From contig WFMF01000104.1 of assembly GCA_011033025.1 (NCBI GenBank), positions 124,001 to 188,000 on the forward strand: DNA of 64,000 bases. Reading direction: 5' to 3'. Both the position numbers and the translations under genes were made by a program. Positions 9,785 through 22,539 of the stretch are shown here, one piece after another; within the stretch, counting starts at the first letter, position 1, and each line of letters begins with the position of its first letter. Below the pieces are notes generated by a model. It did not search any database and was not told where the DNA came from. It saw only the letters and a list, made by a program, of their open reading frames with translations. This DNA is from Beroe forskalii. Lineage: Eukaryota > Ctenophora > Nuda > Beroida > Beroidae.

Positions 9785-12700
9785 TGGCGTATTCATTGCC
9801 CTCAATTTGAAAAAAACCGTCGCAGGGCAAGATTTTTGACGAAAAGAAGGGCAAAAAGAAGGGCAATAGGTACCTTTTTGCGGAGCAAAATTGGTCATTT
9901 TAGCAGGCAAATCACCTGATGAACGCATGCTACCATAGGCTTTTAGGTACCTTTTTGAACACCAGCTACACCAACCAATTATGGGTACCTTTTCGAACAA
10001 ACAGTTACACCAACCATTAATGTGTACCTTTCTTAGCCACCAGTAACACTAAAAAATTATGGGTACCTTTCTGAACCACCAGTTTCGCCAACCTATTATG
10101 GGTACCTTTTCTAACATACAGTTACACCAATCAATTATGGGTACCTTTCTGAACCACCAGTTACACCAACTAATTATGGGTACCTTTCTGAACCACCATT
10201 TATGCTAACCAATTATGGGTACCTTTCTGAGCCACCAGATACACTAATCAATTATGGGTACCTTTCTGAACCACCAGTTACACTCACCAATTATGGGTAC
10301 CTTTCTGAGCCACCAGTTACACCGACTAATTATGGGTACCTTTCTGAACCACCAGTTACACTAACAAATTATGGGTACCTTTCTGAACCACCAGTTACAC
10401 TAAACAATTATGGGTACCTTTCTGAACCACTAGTTACACCAACCAATTATGGGTACACCAGTTACACCAACTAATTATGGGTACCTTTCTGAACCACCAG
10501 TTACACCAACCAATTATGGGTACATTTCTGAACCACCAGTTACACTAACCAATTATGGGTACCTTTGTAAACCACTAGTTACACCAACCAATTATGGGTA
10601 CATTTCTGAACCACCAGTTACACTAACCAATTATGGGTACATTTCTGAACAACCAGTTACACCAACCAATTATGGGTACCTTTCTGAACCACCAGTTACA
10701 CTAACCAATGATGGGTACCTTTCAATAACCAGTTACACCAGTTACCAATTATGGGTCCTTTTCTGAACCACCAGTTACACCAACCAATTATGGGTACCTT
10801 TTTGAACCACCAGTTACACCTATCAATTATGGGTACCTTTCAATAACCAGTTACCAATTATGGGTACCTTTCTGAACCACCAGTTACACCAACCAATTAT
10901 GGGTACATTTCTGAACCACCAGTTACACTAACCAATTATGGGTACCTTTCAATAACCAGTTACACCACCACCAATTATGGGTACATTTCTGGAACCACCA
11001 GTTACACCAACCAATTATGGGTACCTTTCTGAACAACCAGTTACACCAACCAATTATGGGTACTTTTCTGAACCACCAGTTACACCAACCAATTATGGGT
11101 GCCTTTTTGAACCACCAGTTACACCAAGCAATTATGGGTACCTTTCAATAACCAGTTACACCAGTTACCAATTATGGATACCTTTCTGAACCACCAGTTA
11201 CACCAACCAATTATGGGTACCTATTTGAACTACCAGTTACACCAACCAATTATGGGTACCCTTCTGAACCACCAGTTACACTAAGCAATTATGGGTACCT
11301 TTCAATAACCAGTTACCAATTATGGGTACTTTTCTGAACCACCAGTTACACCAACCAATTATGGGTACCTTTTTGAACCACCAGTTACACCAACCAATTA
11401 TGGGTACCTTTTTGAACCACCAGATACACTAAAAAATTATGGGTACCTTTCTGAACCACCAGTTTCGCCAACCTATTATGGGTACCTTTTTCTGAACCAC
11501 CAGTTACACAAACCAATTATGGGTACCCTTTCTGAACCACCAGTTACACCAACCAATTATGGGTACCTTTCTGAACCACCATTTATGTGTTAACCAATTT
11601 TAAACCAATTATGGGTACTTTTCTGAGAACCACCAGATACACCAATCAATTATGGGTACCTTTCTGAACCACCAGTTACACTCACCAATTATGGGTACCT
11701 TTCTGAGCCACCAGTTACACTAACAAATTATGGGTACCCTTTTGAGCCACCAGTTACACTAAACAATTATGGGTACCTTTCTGAGCCACCAGTTACACCA
11801 ACCAATTATGGGTACATTTCTGAACCACCAGTTACACCAACCAATTATGGGTACCTTTCTGAACCACCAGTTACACCAACCAATTATGGGTACCTTTCTA
11901 AAGTCTGAACCACCAGTTACACTAACCAATTATGGGTACCTTTCTGAGCCACCAGTTACACCAACCAATTATGGGTACCTTTCTGAACCACCAGTTACAC
12001 TAACCAATTATGGGTACCTTTCTGAACCACCAGTTACACTAACAAATTATGGGTACCCTTTGCCCCTTTGGAACCACCAGTTACACTAAACAATTATGGT
12101 TACCTTTCTGAACCACTAGTTACACCAACCAATTATGGGTACATTTCTGAACCACCAGTAACACCAACCAATTATGGGTACCTTTCGTGAACCACCAGTT
12201 ACACTAACCAATTATGGATACCTTTGTAAACCACTAGTTACACCAACCAATTATGGGTACAATTCTGAACCACCAGTTACACCACCAATTATGGGTACCT
12301 TTTCAATAACCAGTTACACTAACAAGGTACCCTTTTGAACCACCAGTTACACTAAACAATTATGGGTACCTTTCTGAACCACTAGTTACACCAACCAATT
12401 ATGGGTACCTTTCTGAACCACCAGTTACACCAACCAATTATGGGTACCTTTTTGAACCACCAGTTACACCAACCAATTATGGGTACCTTTTTGAACCACC
12501 AGTTACACAAACCCATTATGGGTACCTTTCTGAACCACCAGTTACACCAACCAATTATGGGTACCTTTCAATAACCAGTTACACCAGTTACCAATTATGG
12601 GTACATTTCTGAACCACCAGTTACACCAACCAATTATGGGTACCTTTTTGAACCACCAGTTACACCAACTAATTATGGGGTACCTTTTGATCCACCAGTT

Positions 12701-14215
12701 ACACCAACCAATTATGGGTACCTTTCAATAACCAGTTACACCAGTTACCAATTATGGGTACCTTTCTGAACCACCAGTTACACCAACCAATTATGGGTAC
12801 CTTTTTGAACCACCAGCTACACCAGCAACCAATTATGGGTACCTTTCTGAACCACCAGTTACAATAACCAATTATGGGTACCTTTCGAGCAACCAGTTTC
12901 GCCACCAATTACACCAACCAATTATGGGTACCTTTCTGAACCACCAGTAACACTAACAATTATGGGTACTTTTCTGAACCACCAGGTAAACTAAACAATT
13001 ATGGGAACCTTTCCGAACCACCAGTTACACTAAACAATTATGGGTACCTTTCTGAACCACCAGTTACACTAACCAATTATGGGTACCTTTCTGAACCACC
13101 AGTTACGCCACCAATTACAACAACCAATTACAACAACCAATTATGGGTACCTTTCTGAACCACCAGTTACACTTAACAATTATGGGCACCTTTCTGAACC
13201 ACCAGTTACACCAACCAATTATGGGTACCTTTCTGAACCACCAGTTACACTAACCAATTGTGGGTACTGTTCTGAACCACCAGTTACCCCGAACCAATTA
13301 TGGGTACCTTTTCGAACAACCAGTTACACCAATCAATTATGGGCACCTTTTTGAGCCACCAGTTACACCACCAAGTACACCAACCAATTACGGGTACCTT
13401 TCTAAACCACCAGTTACACTAACCAATTATGGGTACCTTCCTGAAGCAACAGTTACAACATCAATTATGGGTACTTTTCTGAACCACCAGTTACACTAAA
13501 CAATTATGGGTACCTTTTCGAACAACCAGTTACACCAACCAATTATGGGTACCTTTCTGAACCACCAGTTACACCAACCAATTATGGGTACCTTTCCGAA
13601 CAACCAGTTACACCAACCAATTATGGGTACCTTTTCGAACAACCAGTTACACCAACCAATTATGGGTACCTTTCTGAACCACCAGTTACACTAACCAATT
13701 ATGGGTACCTTTCTGAACCACCAGTTACATCAACCAATTATGGTTACCTTTCTCAACCACCAGTTACACTAAACAATTATGGGTACCTTTCTGAACCACC
13801 AGTTACACTGAGCAATTATGGGTACCTTTTCGAACCACCAGTTACACTGAGCAATTATGGGTACCTTTTCGAATAACCAGGTAACTTTGCTCATCCTGCT
13901 AAGTATACTTTTTTAAACTGCACTAACGTCCATACCAATATAAGTACTTTTAAAAATTGAAATAGTGCCGATACCATCTTCAGCATTTCTGTGTTCCACA
14001 AAATACACAACTTTGCAGAAATTCGATAAACCCATCGATGAAGATGCTTGTAATCCAAATGATGATTGATGAATCACTGATTCAGGCTACAGGTATACTA
14101 ATCAATTAGTGTGTTTTTATTTTTCCAACTCACCGATTTTAAAATCTTATTCCTATGATACAGGAAAATATAGGTACCTTTCGGACTGATTTGCCCTGCT
14201 AAAGCAGTAAATTCA
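9785..14215 (+). mobile_element. 39-bp-satellite element, copy 1 (3' end truncated)
   Basis: The left flank (about 9785-9960: GTCGCAGGGCAAGATTTTTG, AAGGGCAAAAAGAAGGGC, then GCAGGCAAATCACC) and the right flank (13880-14215) match, in inverse orientation, the flanks of 56935-60540. The two are therefore copies of one element. Copy 1 lacks the hairpin-CTAG terminus found in copy 2. Flanks on both sides carry GCAGG(G)CAAATCA in opposite orientations, a short internal inverted repeat. It is non-coding apart from frames opened by the repeat. Confidence 0.7.
9950..13876 (+). repeat. 39-bp tandem array, about 100 units
   Basis: The unit reads ACCAATTATGGGTACC then TTTCTGAACCACCAGTTAC plus ACYA. Variants differ by point changes (TTTTTGAA, TTTCGAACAA) and shorter hybrid units (CAATAACCAGTTACCAA) occur. 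The unit equals 13 codons, so TNYGYLSEPPVTL-type frames stay open for up to about 100 residues. They are broken by frequent 1-3 base changes and are not taken as genes. Confidence 0.95.
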
Positions 14216-14860
14216 TTGTAATTGTAAAGCATGAGACTTAATAATCAGCAGGGTTGCGTTGAGGTTCGTGCCACGTGTCCTTTTAATGACCCGGGAATAC
14301 AGACTGTCGCGCGATTCCCTTCGTCACAGTTCAACTCCAAATTTTTACAATATGCTGTGCTGCAGCTGTATTTGATTATTTGAAATCATTTGTCAATAAA
14401 AGAATAAACTAAGAGAAACTCGGGTATAAAAAGGTGGAAATGCCTGATTGGCTTTTGAGTTAAACTTGGCTATTTTGCAAAATGCATGTTTTGAATTTGG
14501 TAAAATCGAATATGAAAGTATGAACGATCACAGTCGCAATATTCTTACAAATAGTAATACAATAGAACAAAAAGGTGGATGCGTTACGCCTTATAGGCCG
14601 GCACCACTTTAATCACTATAATATGTCGCCCATACTCAAACCGTACTATTGCGTGATTTTCACCACGACTTCAATCATGGGGCGAAAATCACAATATCAA
14701 TCATCAATAAATAACGAAGACGTGTGTATCCGTTAAGCCGTTACATATAATATAAAACAACAAAGATACGTATCGGAATAAAGATACGTACAGAAACACG
14801 TATATTTAACTTAATTCAAAGCTATCATACTCAATTAATTGGCCATGACGAGATACTTGA
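14216..14860. other. No gene recognised
   Basis: AT-rich spacer right of the satellite element. No supported exon or RNA gene. Confidence 0.3.
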
Positions 14861-15180
14861 AGCTCCGCCTAAGACGGGACACTTCTTATAAAACCATTTA
14901 ACCAATGTTAATACTATATAGCAAATCAATATGGACTGGATGGACTCGAATAGTAATTACGGCCTTACAAAGTTACAAAATAGGACTTTAAGAGCTCCAC
15001 CTTATAGCTGGTGGGACACTCTAAAGAAACCTACAACTACTTACTAAATAGGACTATAAGAGCTCCACCTCATAGCCGGTGACACACTCTTAAAAACCTA
15101 CAAATCCTTATAACATAGGACTATGTGTATAACTATAAGAGCTCCACCTTATAGCCGGTGGGACACTCTCAAGAAAACGT
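14861..15180 (+). repeat. ~80-bp degenerate tandem repeat, four copies
   Basis: Copies share AAGAGCTCCACCTTATAG, then GGTGGGACACTC and a short AAAAACCTAC tail, at about 14862, 14992, 15060 and 15140. An earlier relative (TTATAGGCCGGCACCAC) lies near 14590. No coding potential. Confidence 0.7.
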
Positions 15181-15744
15181 ACAAAATACGTGGCCCTAAC
15201 CTATTCTTAAGACGTGCATCAGCCACGTATCAACAAATCGTCCAGTCAGCCACCACCTACTGCGAATTACGCATTGTTAAAGTGCTGGGTCACGTGACTG
15301 ACACAGCGCGTTACTCCGCAACGCACTGTTACCTTACTGCCCTACGTTCTACTGCAGCTGTATTATGTGACGTATACTAAGGTGTATCTTATTACCTTAC
15401 GATGACGTTTGTATGGCAGTTTCCTAAGACCTATGCTGTTATCTGCAGCTGCAGCTTCTATACCTACTTATCTACTGCTTCTATCTCTATAAGAGTATAA
15501 GTGCCAATGATTTCCTAAGACTTAAAAGACGCCCTATCTATATCATAACTACCCTACAGCCCTATCTATTACTCTATGATACTACCTTAACCTATAAGCC
15601 GTCTAATAAACAGTACAGGGGGACCATGGGTCTCCCACACCCCCCTCTCCAGCCAAAACAGTAAAAGATACGGACTTGTCCTTTTGAACATAATTAGTAC
15701 TATCAATTGTGAGTAGAAAAAAGTATAGGTAAGTATAGGTACCG
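15181..15744. other. No gene recognised
   Basis: CTAC- and CTAT-rich spacer without a supported gene. Confidence 0.3.
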
Positions 15745-15870
15745 GGTATGTACATTTTTGTACATTTTTGTAGGTACATACTTTTTTGTACATATTCAGT
15801 TTTACTGGGTAAAAATGTACAAAAAAATGTACAAAAATTACGTTGCCTCCTCCCCCCCCCCCCCCCTAAC
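15745..15870. repeat. Inverted GTACATTTTTGTAC words next to a long C tract
   Basis: GTACATTTTTGTACATTTTT (15748 on) faces AAAAATGTACAAAAAAATGT (15811 on), so the segment can fold into a hairpin. An uninterrupted C tract of more than 15 bases follows at about 15852. Confidence 0.6.
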
Positions 15871-16184
15871 ATAGTTATACTGATACTGTACACCGTTTTC
15901 ACATACCAATCGTTTCTAAATTAAGAAAGTTTCATGTGCTTGAGTGCCTCAAAACTTGATAAGGTACATTGTTATAAATACTGTACCTAGAAGTCCTAAA
16001 CTAACTGAGTTTTTTGTCCGAATCCATTTTCAGAGTCCAATAGAACTATAATGATATGATAAGGGCCGAGTATTCCGGAACCTATAATAGTACAGTTACT
16101 ACGCGGGGGAAAGGACATTTTACCTACCTCACGACATTTTACCACACGACACTACCACATGATATTCCAACTATAATAGGCAAT
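15871..16184. other. No gene recognised
   Basis: Spacer with no supported feature. Confidence 0.3.
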
Positions 16185-16360
16185 ATTTCCGAATGGTTAG
16201 GGTATGGGTTAGGGTTATTGGTAATGGTTAGGGTCAGTGTCACGCGGGTTTGGCTAAGGTTAGGGATAATGTTATGATTAGGTTGGGGAAAACGTGCCGC
16301 TCCTTATCTTGGCTGTATAATCACATATGTCGCAATAGCAATTTGGGGGGTTAGGGGGTT
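16185..16360 (+). repeat. Degenerate interstitial GGTTAGGG-like tract
   Basis: Words such as GGTTAGGGT, GGGTTAGGGTTA, GGTTAGGGTC, AGGTTAGGGAT and GGGGTTAGGGGG recur between 16195 and 16355 with interruptions. They resemble the TTAGGG animal telomere repeat but are not head-to-tail. Confidence 0.5.
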
Positions 16361-16969
16361 TAAGGGAGCTTACTTCTGGGTGGCAGAATATATAATACTT
16401 GCCCTTATTAAATAAATAAGGGAAACTTTTTCCAATGGTACCAATTGGCAATTTTGTTCTTGATTTCTGTCATTTTCTCTCAAATTGTAACGTTTTCTTT
16501 CTGATTTTTCACATCATTTTCAAATTGTACCTTATTTGCTTTCAATTTTCAAACTCTTCTTTTGAAATGGTACCTACCAATTTTAATTGTGATTTTTACA
16601 ACTTATTACAATTGTACCATTATTGCTTTTTTTCAATTGGTACCTTTTTTGCCTAATTTTTGTGCTTCCCTGAGACCATACTATGGATGGTGGGGTCAAT
16701 TGCTCTCCTCCACGTGGCGACCCTGGAAACTGGCCTTTCTGTTCCGTCCCTGGCAGCTTAGGTCTGAGCTAACGAGCGCTAGCATTGCACTACGCTAGTC
16801 TACATCTGAGGGTTGCCACAACCCATCAGATGTTGAAAACACATCCCTAATCCCAAAATGCTCGTGATGTGCATGTGTGCGATGCCCTGGTACTGCACAC
16901 ATCATCGCAGACAGAGGCACACGAACCATAAGGGACAAATCTTAACAATTCTATCTTTCAGAAACAGAC
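16361..16969. other. No gene recognised
   Basis: Contains recurrent CAATTGGTACC and CAAATTGTACC words near 16433-16640 (a weak dispersed repeat) and otherwise nothing that I can support. Confidence 0.35.
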
Positions 16970-17106
16970 GGAAACAAGAGACAAAAGAAACCAAAACTCC
17001 AAGAGAGAGAGTTCCAAGAGAGCCGAAACCCATAAGCCCGAGAGAGCCCCAAAACCCAAAAACTCCAAGAGAGAAAGCTCCAAGAGAGCCCCAAAACCCA
17101 AAAACT
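16970..17106 (+). repeat. AG-rich imperfect tandem repeat
   Basis: Repeats of CAAGAGAG, GAGCCCCAAAACCC and AAAAACTC, two to four times. The open frame across it is a by-product of the repeat. Confidence 0.6.
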
Positions 17107-17132
17107 CACTACTATAATTGTATAAGTTATTT

Positions 17133-17718
17133 CCAGCCCCAATCACCTTACTAGTGATTGGCAACACCCTATCTGTTACTATTTGACAGAATGGGGTGGG
17201 TTAGGAATAACAGTGCATTTCTAAGCCCCATGACAACAGTGACAACACTGCACAATGACCCTAACTCTTGAATCATGATCACCATTCTACAATATTCTCA
17301 CACGCTATACCACTCGCATCTTCGACCAACATGCTAACATTGTGAAACTTGTCACAACAAAATAAAGCATCTAATAATATGATATTACACATCAAATAAG
17401 AGAACGTACTCTGATCATTGAACACTATGTAATAATTTATTATCAACATACCCAACTAGAGAATTAAGTTTACTCACCCATTAGATATTATGCAATAATT
17501 TAAGCCCAGTTCACCATAAAGCCATAGCACAGCTATTCTCAGCCCCAATCACCTTACTAGTGATTGGCAACACCCTATCTGCTACTTTTTGACAGAATGG
17601 GGTGGGTTGGGAATAACAGTGCATTGCTAAGCCCCATGACAACACTACACATTGATGGTAACTCCTGAATCCTGATCACCATGACAATATCATTCCCGTC
17701 AACACGCTATACCACTCG
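17133..17718 (+). repeat. ~180-bp direct duplication flanking a decayed array
   Basis: 17133-17312 and 17538-17718 are near-identical (CCCCAATCACCTTACTAGTG, then GACAGAATGGGGTGGGTT, then ACACGCTATACCACTCGCA), about 405 bases apart. Between them is a fragment of the degenerate CAAATAAG/CACCCA array that resumes at 22540. The second copy ends exactly at the target duplication of the next element. Confidence 0.8.
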
Positions 17719-17754
17719 CAAAGACACCCCCCCAAAGGCTCCCTTTGATTCTTC

Positions 17755-18030
17755 ATTTTCGCAGTTCTATCACCGGCTGTGCAAGATTTTCACCGGTCTA
17801 GCCAGCTGCACCCAGAAATCATTATGTCAGGTGGATGTCATGCGACTGAGCTCGCGATTCAATATTTTCGCAGTTCTACCACCGGTTGTGCAAGATTTCC
17901 ACCGGTCTAGCCAGCTGCACCCAGAAATCATAAAGTCAGGTGGATGTCACGTGACTGAGCTGCGATTCAATATTTTTGCACTTCTACCACCGGCTGTGCA
18001 AGATTTTCACCGGTCTAGCCCGATGTATGT
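17755..18030 (+). repeat. 108-bp satellite, left arm, ~2.7 units
   Basis: The unit contains CACCGGTCTAGCCAGCTGCA, then CCCAGAAATCAT, TCAGGTGGATGTCACGTGAC and GATTCAATATTTTCGCAG. The same array appears inverted at 22185-22440 and again at 62860-63210. Two 22-kb units start exactly 108 bases apart. Confidence 0.9.
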
Positions 18031-18260
18031 ATGATATAGTTACACATTAATCTACATAACTGTTTACACAACATACACACACAATGATTGAATTACATTG
18101 GGTAACAGACATTGCGCTACACACAGGCATCAACGTACACCCTTCGGTACACAGTGGCCAGTGTATAGTTGTGTGAGTGTTGGACTTAGCAAGTATGTAA
18201 GACGTAAGTTATGAAGTGAAGTACCTACCTACTACCTAGGTACTCTTGGGACGGAGATTA

Positions 18261-19939
18261 ATAAACACAGAAACTGATTCATGATTTTAGAATAGGTAGG
18301 TAATAACTTAAATTGTATTTGTACTTTTGTACCATTAACAAACAGGCCTGCCGGGCGCATTTCGCCCATTGTTCCGCATGCAGGCGCTTAATTTCCTGTT
18401 CCCCGGGCTGGTATAAAACACGCTGTCATTTGATCGTCGACCATTGTCCGTCTCATTTACTGACATGATGAGTTGACGATAAAACACTACTATCATGTCA
18501 CATCGCAATACCAAAGGGCAAAGTACCAATTCATCATTGAATGAATTTTATAAATATTTCATTCATAAGTATAAACTGAAACAATTAAGTTCGCATGTGA
18601 TCACAACTCGCACGTGCATTTTATTGCGCCAACACCTGTCATGTTCTGTTTGCGCAACACCTGCCATGTTCTGTGTGCTTGTTTGCTGCACAAATTCATT
18701 CTTGGTTGTTTCCTTTTTGAGTTTTGTGCGACATGTCATGCTCACATCGCTGCCAGTACATTATCAACCGTTTCCATTGATGACAATAATTATATCATAC
18801 ATTATTTTCTGTCCTTGCAAGTTTCTGCAGTTTGAGTTTGTGTTGCTCAGCTATCACAGTCAGAGCTCACTTCAAAATAAAAACTTGACTGAGGATTTCA
18901 TGGTGACTATTGATATTCAAACCAAATGCAATGTAATTCCTGGGTGTCGAAATTTGTGATGTTATTGAGATCAACTTGTGCCAACTTGCAGATAAAGAGA
19001 AGGATTTCTAACCAAGATTGAAGATTCAGATATCGTAAATTCATCAAGTATCGGGACAAAATTTCATCTCTTACTTTCCTTAGCACAATTGCTAAGGTCA
19101 ATCATCATTGATTGAACTCAAATTGCTCATTGCCAATTGGCAACTGCTTAAAGAAAAATGTTAATTTGATTGAAACCCAATCAAAATTTGATGGAGATTC
19201 CCAAGAAAATCGATAAACATTCATGCACCTCTTGTCATTGACTTAAGTGTGATGAAATTAAAGAATGATGAAGTTTATGAAAAAGAATCAATTTCAAGTT
19301 TCAACATTAGGATGGGCAGAGCATTGAACCGAATTCCTGTAAGCTAGCGGCTGCAGTGGACACTGAACAGTATGCCACTACACCAAGCTATATTGGCGCT
19401 GAAAGTGATATTATAAAGGAGCAGTTGATCGAAAAGTGACATACGACCAACGACCAAATTCGGTCGCGCTGCAGCACACCACCTATTTCAGATTTAACAG
19501 TACGCATAAAGGTAGTATACACACAACCCCCACAAAACACGATCTCTGCTAACCTTTTCTCAATGCCTTTTTGTAAAACAAAAACGCGATTGGGAACAGG
19601 AAAAAATCATGATGATATAGACGTTCCTTGAATCATTATTATCTATATTGATATTTTGGCGCACCCTGTAAGTAAATAATTTCAAAGTAATCATACATCT
19701 GTGTGTATGTATGTGTCATTGTGTGTAATGAGTTTAGCGAGCCGTGGCCATCACATATTACGTCAGCACTTTTTTGTAATTTTTGACCCCCCTCCCGTCT
19801 GTCAATGGAAATATAAAATCAATCAGGTAGGAGTGGTGCATCTAATCTTCTTAGATTCGTTTGAGATCAACAAAATATCAAATGTCATGTCACGTGCTAA
19901 GTAAATTATCTAACAATTATAGATATCAAATGCAAAATA
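18261..19939. other. Inner spacer of the fold-back element, left
   Basis: Several open frames of 60-150 codons occur on both strands (for example 18495-18959, Cys/Phe-rich and hydrophobic), but none has a recognisable domain or splice context. A GC-rich inverted word (CAGGCCTGCCGGGCGC and GCATGCAGGCGC at 18343-18390) resembles one at 25505-25552. Confidence 0.35.
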
Positions 19940-20690
19940 ACTGGTGTCACACACTCGTAGTGTACTAGTGTCACACACTCCTAGTCTAGTGTACTGGTGT
20001 CACACACTCGTATTCTAGTGTACTGGTGTCACACACTCGTAGTCTAGTGTACTGGTGTCACACACTCGTAGTCTAGTGCACTGGTGTCACACACTCGTAG
20101 TCTAGTGTAGGTACTGGTGTCACACACTCGTAGTGTACTGGTGTCACACTCGTAGTCTATTGTACTGGTGTCACACACTCGTAGTGTACTGGTGTCACAC
20201 TCGTAGTCTAGTGTACTGGTGTCACACACTCGTAGTGTACTGGTGTCACACTCGTAGTCTAGTGTACTGTTGTCACACACTCGTAGTCTAGTGTACTGGT
20301 GTCACACATTCGCAGTTTAGTGTACTGGTGTCACACACTCGTAGTCTAGTATACTGGTGTCACACACTCGTAGTCTAGTGTACTGGTGTCACACACTCGT
20401 AGTCTAGTGTACTGGTGTCACACACTCGTAGTCTAGTGTACTGGTGTCAACCATTCGTAGTCTAGTGTACTGGTGTCACTCACTCGTAGTCTAGAGTACA
20501 GGTGCCACACACTTGTAGTCTAGTTTACTGGTGTCACACACTCGTAGTCTACTGTACTGGTGTCACACACTCGTAGTCAAGTGTACTGGTGTCACACACT
20601 CGTAGTCTAGTGTACTGGTGTCACACACTCGTAGTTTAGTGTACTGGTGTCACACACTCGTAGTCTAGTGTACTGGTGTCACAATAAAGT
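19940..20690 (+). repeat. 29-bp minisatellite, about 26 units
   Basis: The unit is GTGTACTGGTGTCACACACT plus CGTAGTCTA. Shortened units (missing CACA or TCTAGTG) alternate with full ones at 20110-20280. It lies at the centre of the fold-back element. Confidence 0.93.
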
Positions 20691-20813
20691 AATAAAGTAA
20701 TTGATAATAACGAATATATAGGTACATCAGCTATATCATGGTTTGTGGACGTTCAAAAGTACAATTTATACAGTTTAGGTATAAGTCTTTAAAATATCAT
20801 AACGGTGAAATTT

Positions 20814-21722
20814 CCGGGGGGGGGGTTCAGCGGTAAGTGGTATGGACGGCATCACACTTAAGGGCATGGGGGTGGTGGGTACTTCGAACTAGCGACCAGA
20901 TAGCGGCAGACGGTAAATGGTATAAATTTTAGGTAAAATGCAGTAAATCCACTAAATTTGTTACGAAATTTGTGAAAAATTTGTCAAAAAATGCCCATTT
21001 TCAGAAATTTTGGATATTGAAACTGGATTTCTCGGCTGCTCCTAGCGCTCTTAAGTAAATTTAATTATGAATCAGGAATCTTAACCTTAAATTGGTGTGA
21101 CGTCATCATGGACTATTACATGCTACAAAAGACGACGTAACGAGCTGATTTCTAATATCGATGATATATGCCAATGATTTGGCACAATTGTTTGAAGAAT
21201 TCACGTGACATAAATGTTACTATGTAGATAAGACTTCAAAGTTTCAAGTTGATTAGTACCTAAGAGTAGTTAGTAAAAAAGTTTTGAGTTCGTAAAATGT
21301 TGCGGGTCACATCAATACCTACCCATTGCACCCAGTGCAGTCTAGATAGTTCTAGGTATCTAGATATCTAGGCAGTTGTATGGTAAAATTCTCTTGTGTT
21401 TTTAAAATCTGTAGCAATTTTGGGTATTAAATTGATTGTGTCCCTAGAAAGGAATCACTTCATTAAGAGTAAGTGACTTCATATATTTGATAAGAGTGAG
21501 AAACTAAAATTATATTAAACAAAGGGTCGTTATTTGCAACGAATTTGTGGTCCCTGAAACAATTTCTGTAGCTTGTAGGGGTGGGTCTAATTCTTAGTTC
21601 AGCTTGACCAGTTACAGGCATGCCGCTATCTGGTGGGTGGGTGGGTGGTTGGGATTCTTGACCAGATAGGGTGATGCCGTCCTCCCACTTACTGCTGAAC
21701 CCCCCCCCGAAATTTCACATAT
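20814..21722. mobile_element. Nested ~0.9-kb element with GTGAAATTTC-G9 inverted ends
   Basis: The left end GTGAAATTTCCGGGGGGGGG, then TTCAGC and GTAAGTGG, then GACGGCATCAC, is matched inversely at 21672-21722 (GATGCCGTC, then CCACTTACTGCTGAAC, CCCCCCCC, GAAATTTCAC). A second inner pair (CTAGCGACCAGATAGCGGC at 20889 against GCCGCTATCTGG at 21623) extends the arms. There is no open frame of note and no target duplication could be resolved. Confidence 0.75.
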
Positions 21723-22184
21723 TTAATGTTATGCTCTTTGAGTATGACCAACATTTGTCCCTATGTTTGTTTGGATATGGCCTAGCCTGGCGAGCTCAGT
21801 GGATGTCCTTGCTGAACGGCATGTTAAACAAGGAACTGAAGCTGTGAGGTTCCGTTCAGTCCAAACAACTATCTAACTATTGTGTCAAATGTTGGTACAT
21901 ACAAAATGTGTTTCTCAACACAACCCAAGAGTAAGCATTTTCTGTGTTTACTCTCCGTCCCAGGAGTACCTAGGTACTTCACTTCATAACTTACGTCTTA
22001 CATACTTGCTAAGTCCAACACTCACACAACTATACACTGACCTCTGTGTACCAAAGGGTGTACGTTGATGCCTGTGTGCAGCGCAATGTCTATTACCCAA
22101 TGTAATTCAATCATTGTATGTGTATGTTGTGTAAACAGTTATGTAGATTAATGTGTAACTATATCATACATACATCGGGCTAGA

Positions 22185-22440
22185 CCGGTGAAAATCTTGC
22201 ACAGCCGGTGGTAGAACTGCGAAAATATTGAATCGAAGCTCAGTCACGTGACATCCACCTGACATAATGATTTCTGGGTGCAGCTGGCTAGACCGGTGAA
22301 AATCTTGCACAACCGGCGGTAGAACTGCGAAAATATTGAATCGCAGCTCAGTCACGTGACATCCACCTGACATAATGATTTCTGGGTGCAGCTGGCTAGA
22401 CCGGTGAAAATCTTGCACAACCGGTGGCAGAACTGTGCAA
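22185..22440 (-). repeat. 108-bp satellite, right arm (inverted)
   Basis: Reverse complement of the array at 17755-18030, with about 2.4 units. The word ATCCACCT recurs exactly 108 bases apart (22253 and 22361). Confidence 0.9.
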
Positions 22441-22539
22441 CTGTGGCAATTTGAAATCAAAGGGAGCCTCTGGGGGGGTGTCTTCGCAACTTCGATTTTA
22501 AAAAAACACAGTATAACACAGTATAACTTGTCTGAACAA

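Larger units (their letters stand above)
17722..22483. mobile_element. 4.76-kb fold-back element with 108-bp satellite arms, 6-bp target duplication
   Basis: Ends are AGACACCCCCCC and, inverted, GGGGGGGTGTCT. They are flanked by exact TCGCAA on both sides (17716-17721 and 22484-22489). Inverted arms of about 535 bases (17722-18260 against 21950-22483) carry a 108-bp satellite near the tip and unique sequence proximally (ACTTCACTTCATAACTTACG in inverse on the right). The middle holds a 29-bp array (19940-20690), spacer sequence and a nested inverted-repeat element (20814-21722). There is no transposase, so it must be mobilised in trans if at all. The same terminus occurs at 62794. Confidence 0.85.

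Noticed and set aside
9950-13876. Repeat protein with TNYGYLSEPPVTL units
   Set aside because: Frames are open only because 39 is a multiple of three. They are broken every 60-105 codons, have no leader or splice structure, and the array is non-coding in both copies.
16185-16360. Telomere or chromosome end
   Set aside because: GGTTAGGG-like words are scattered and interrupted and are flanked by normal sequence on both sides.
18495-18959. 154-codon hydrophobic protein
   Set aside because: High Cys/Phe/Ser content without domain, signal or splice context, and overlapping frames on the other strand. It lies inside a fold-back element core.
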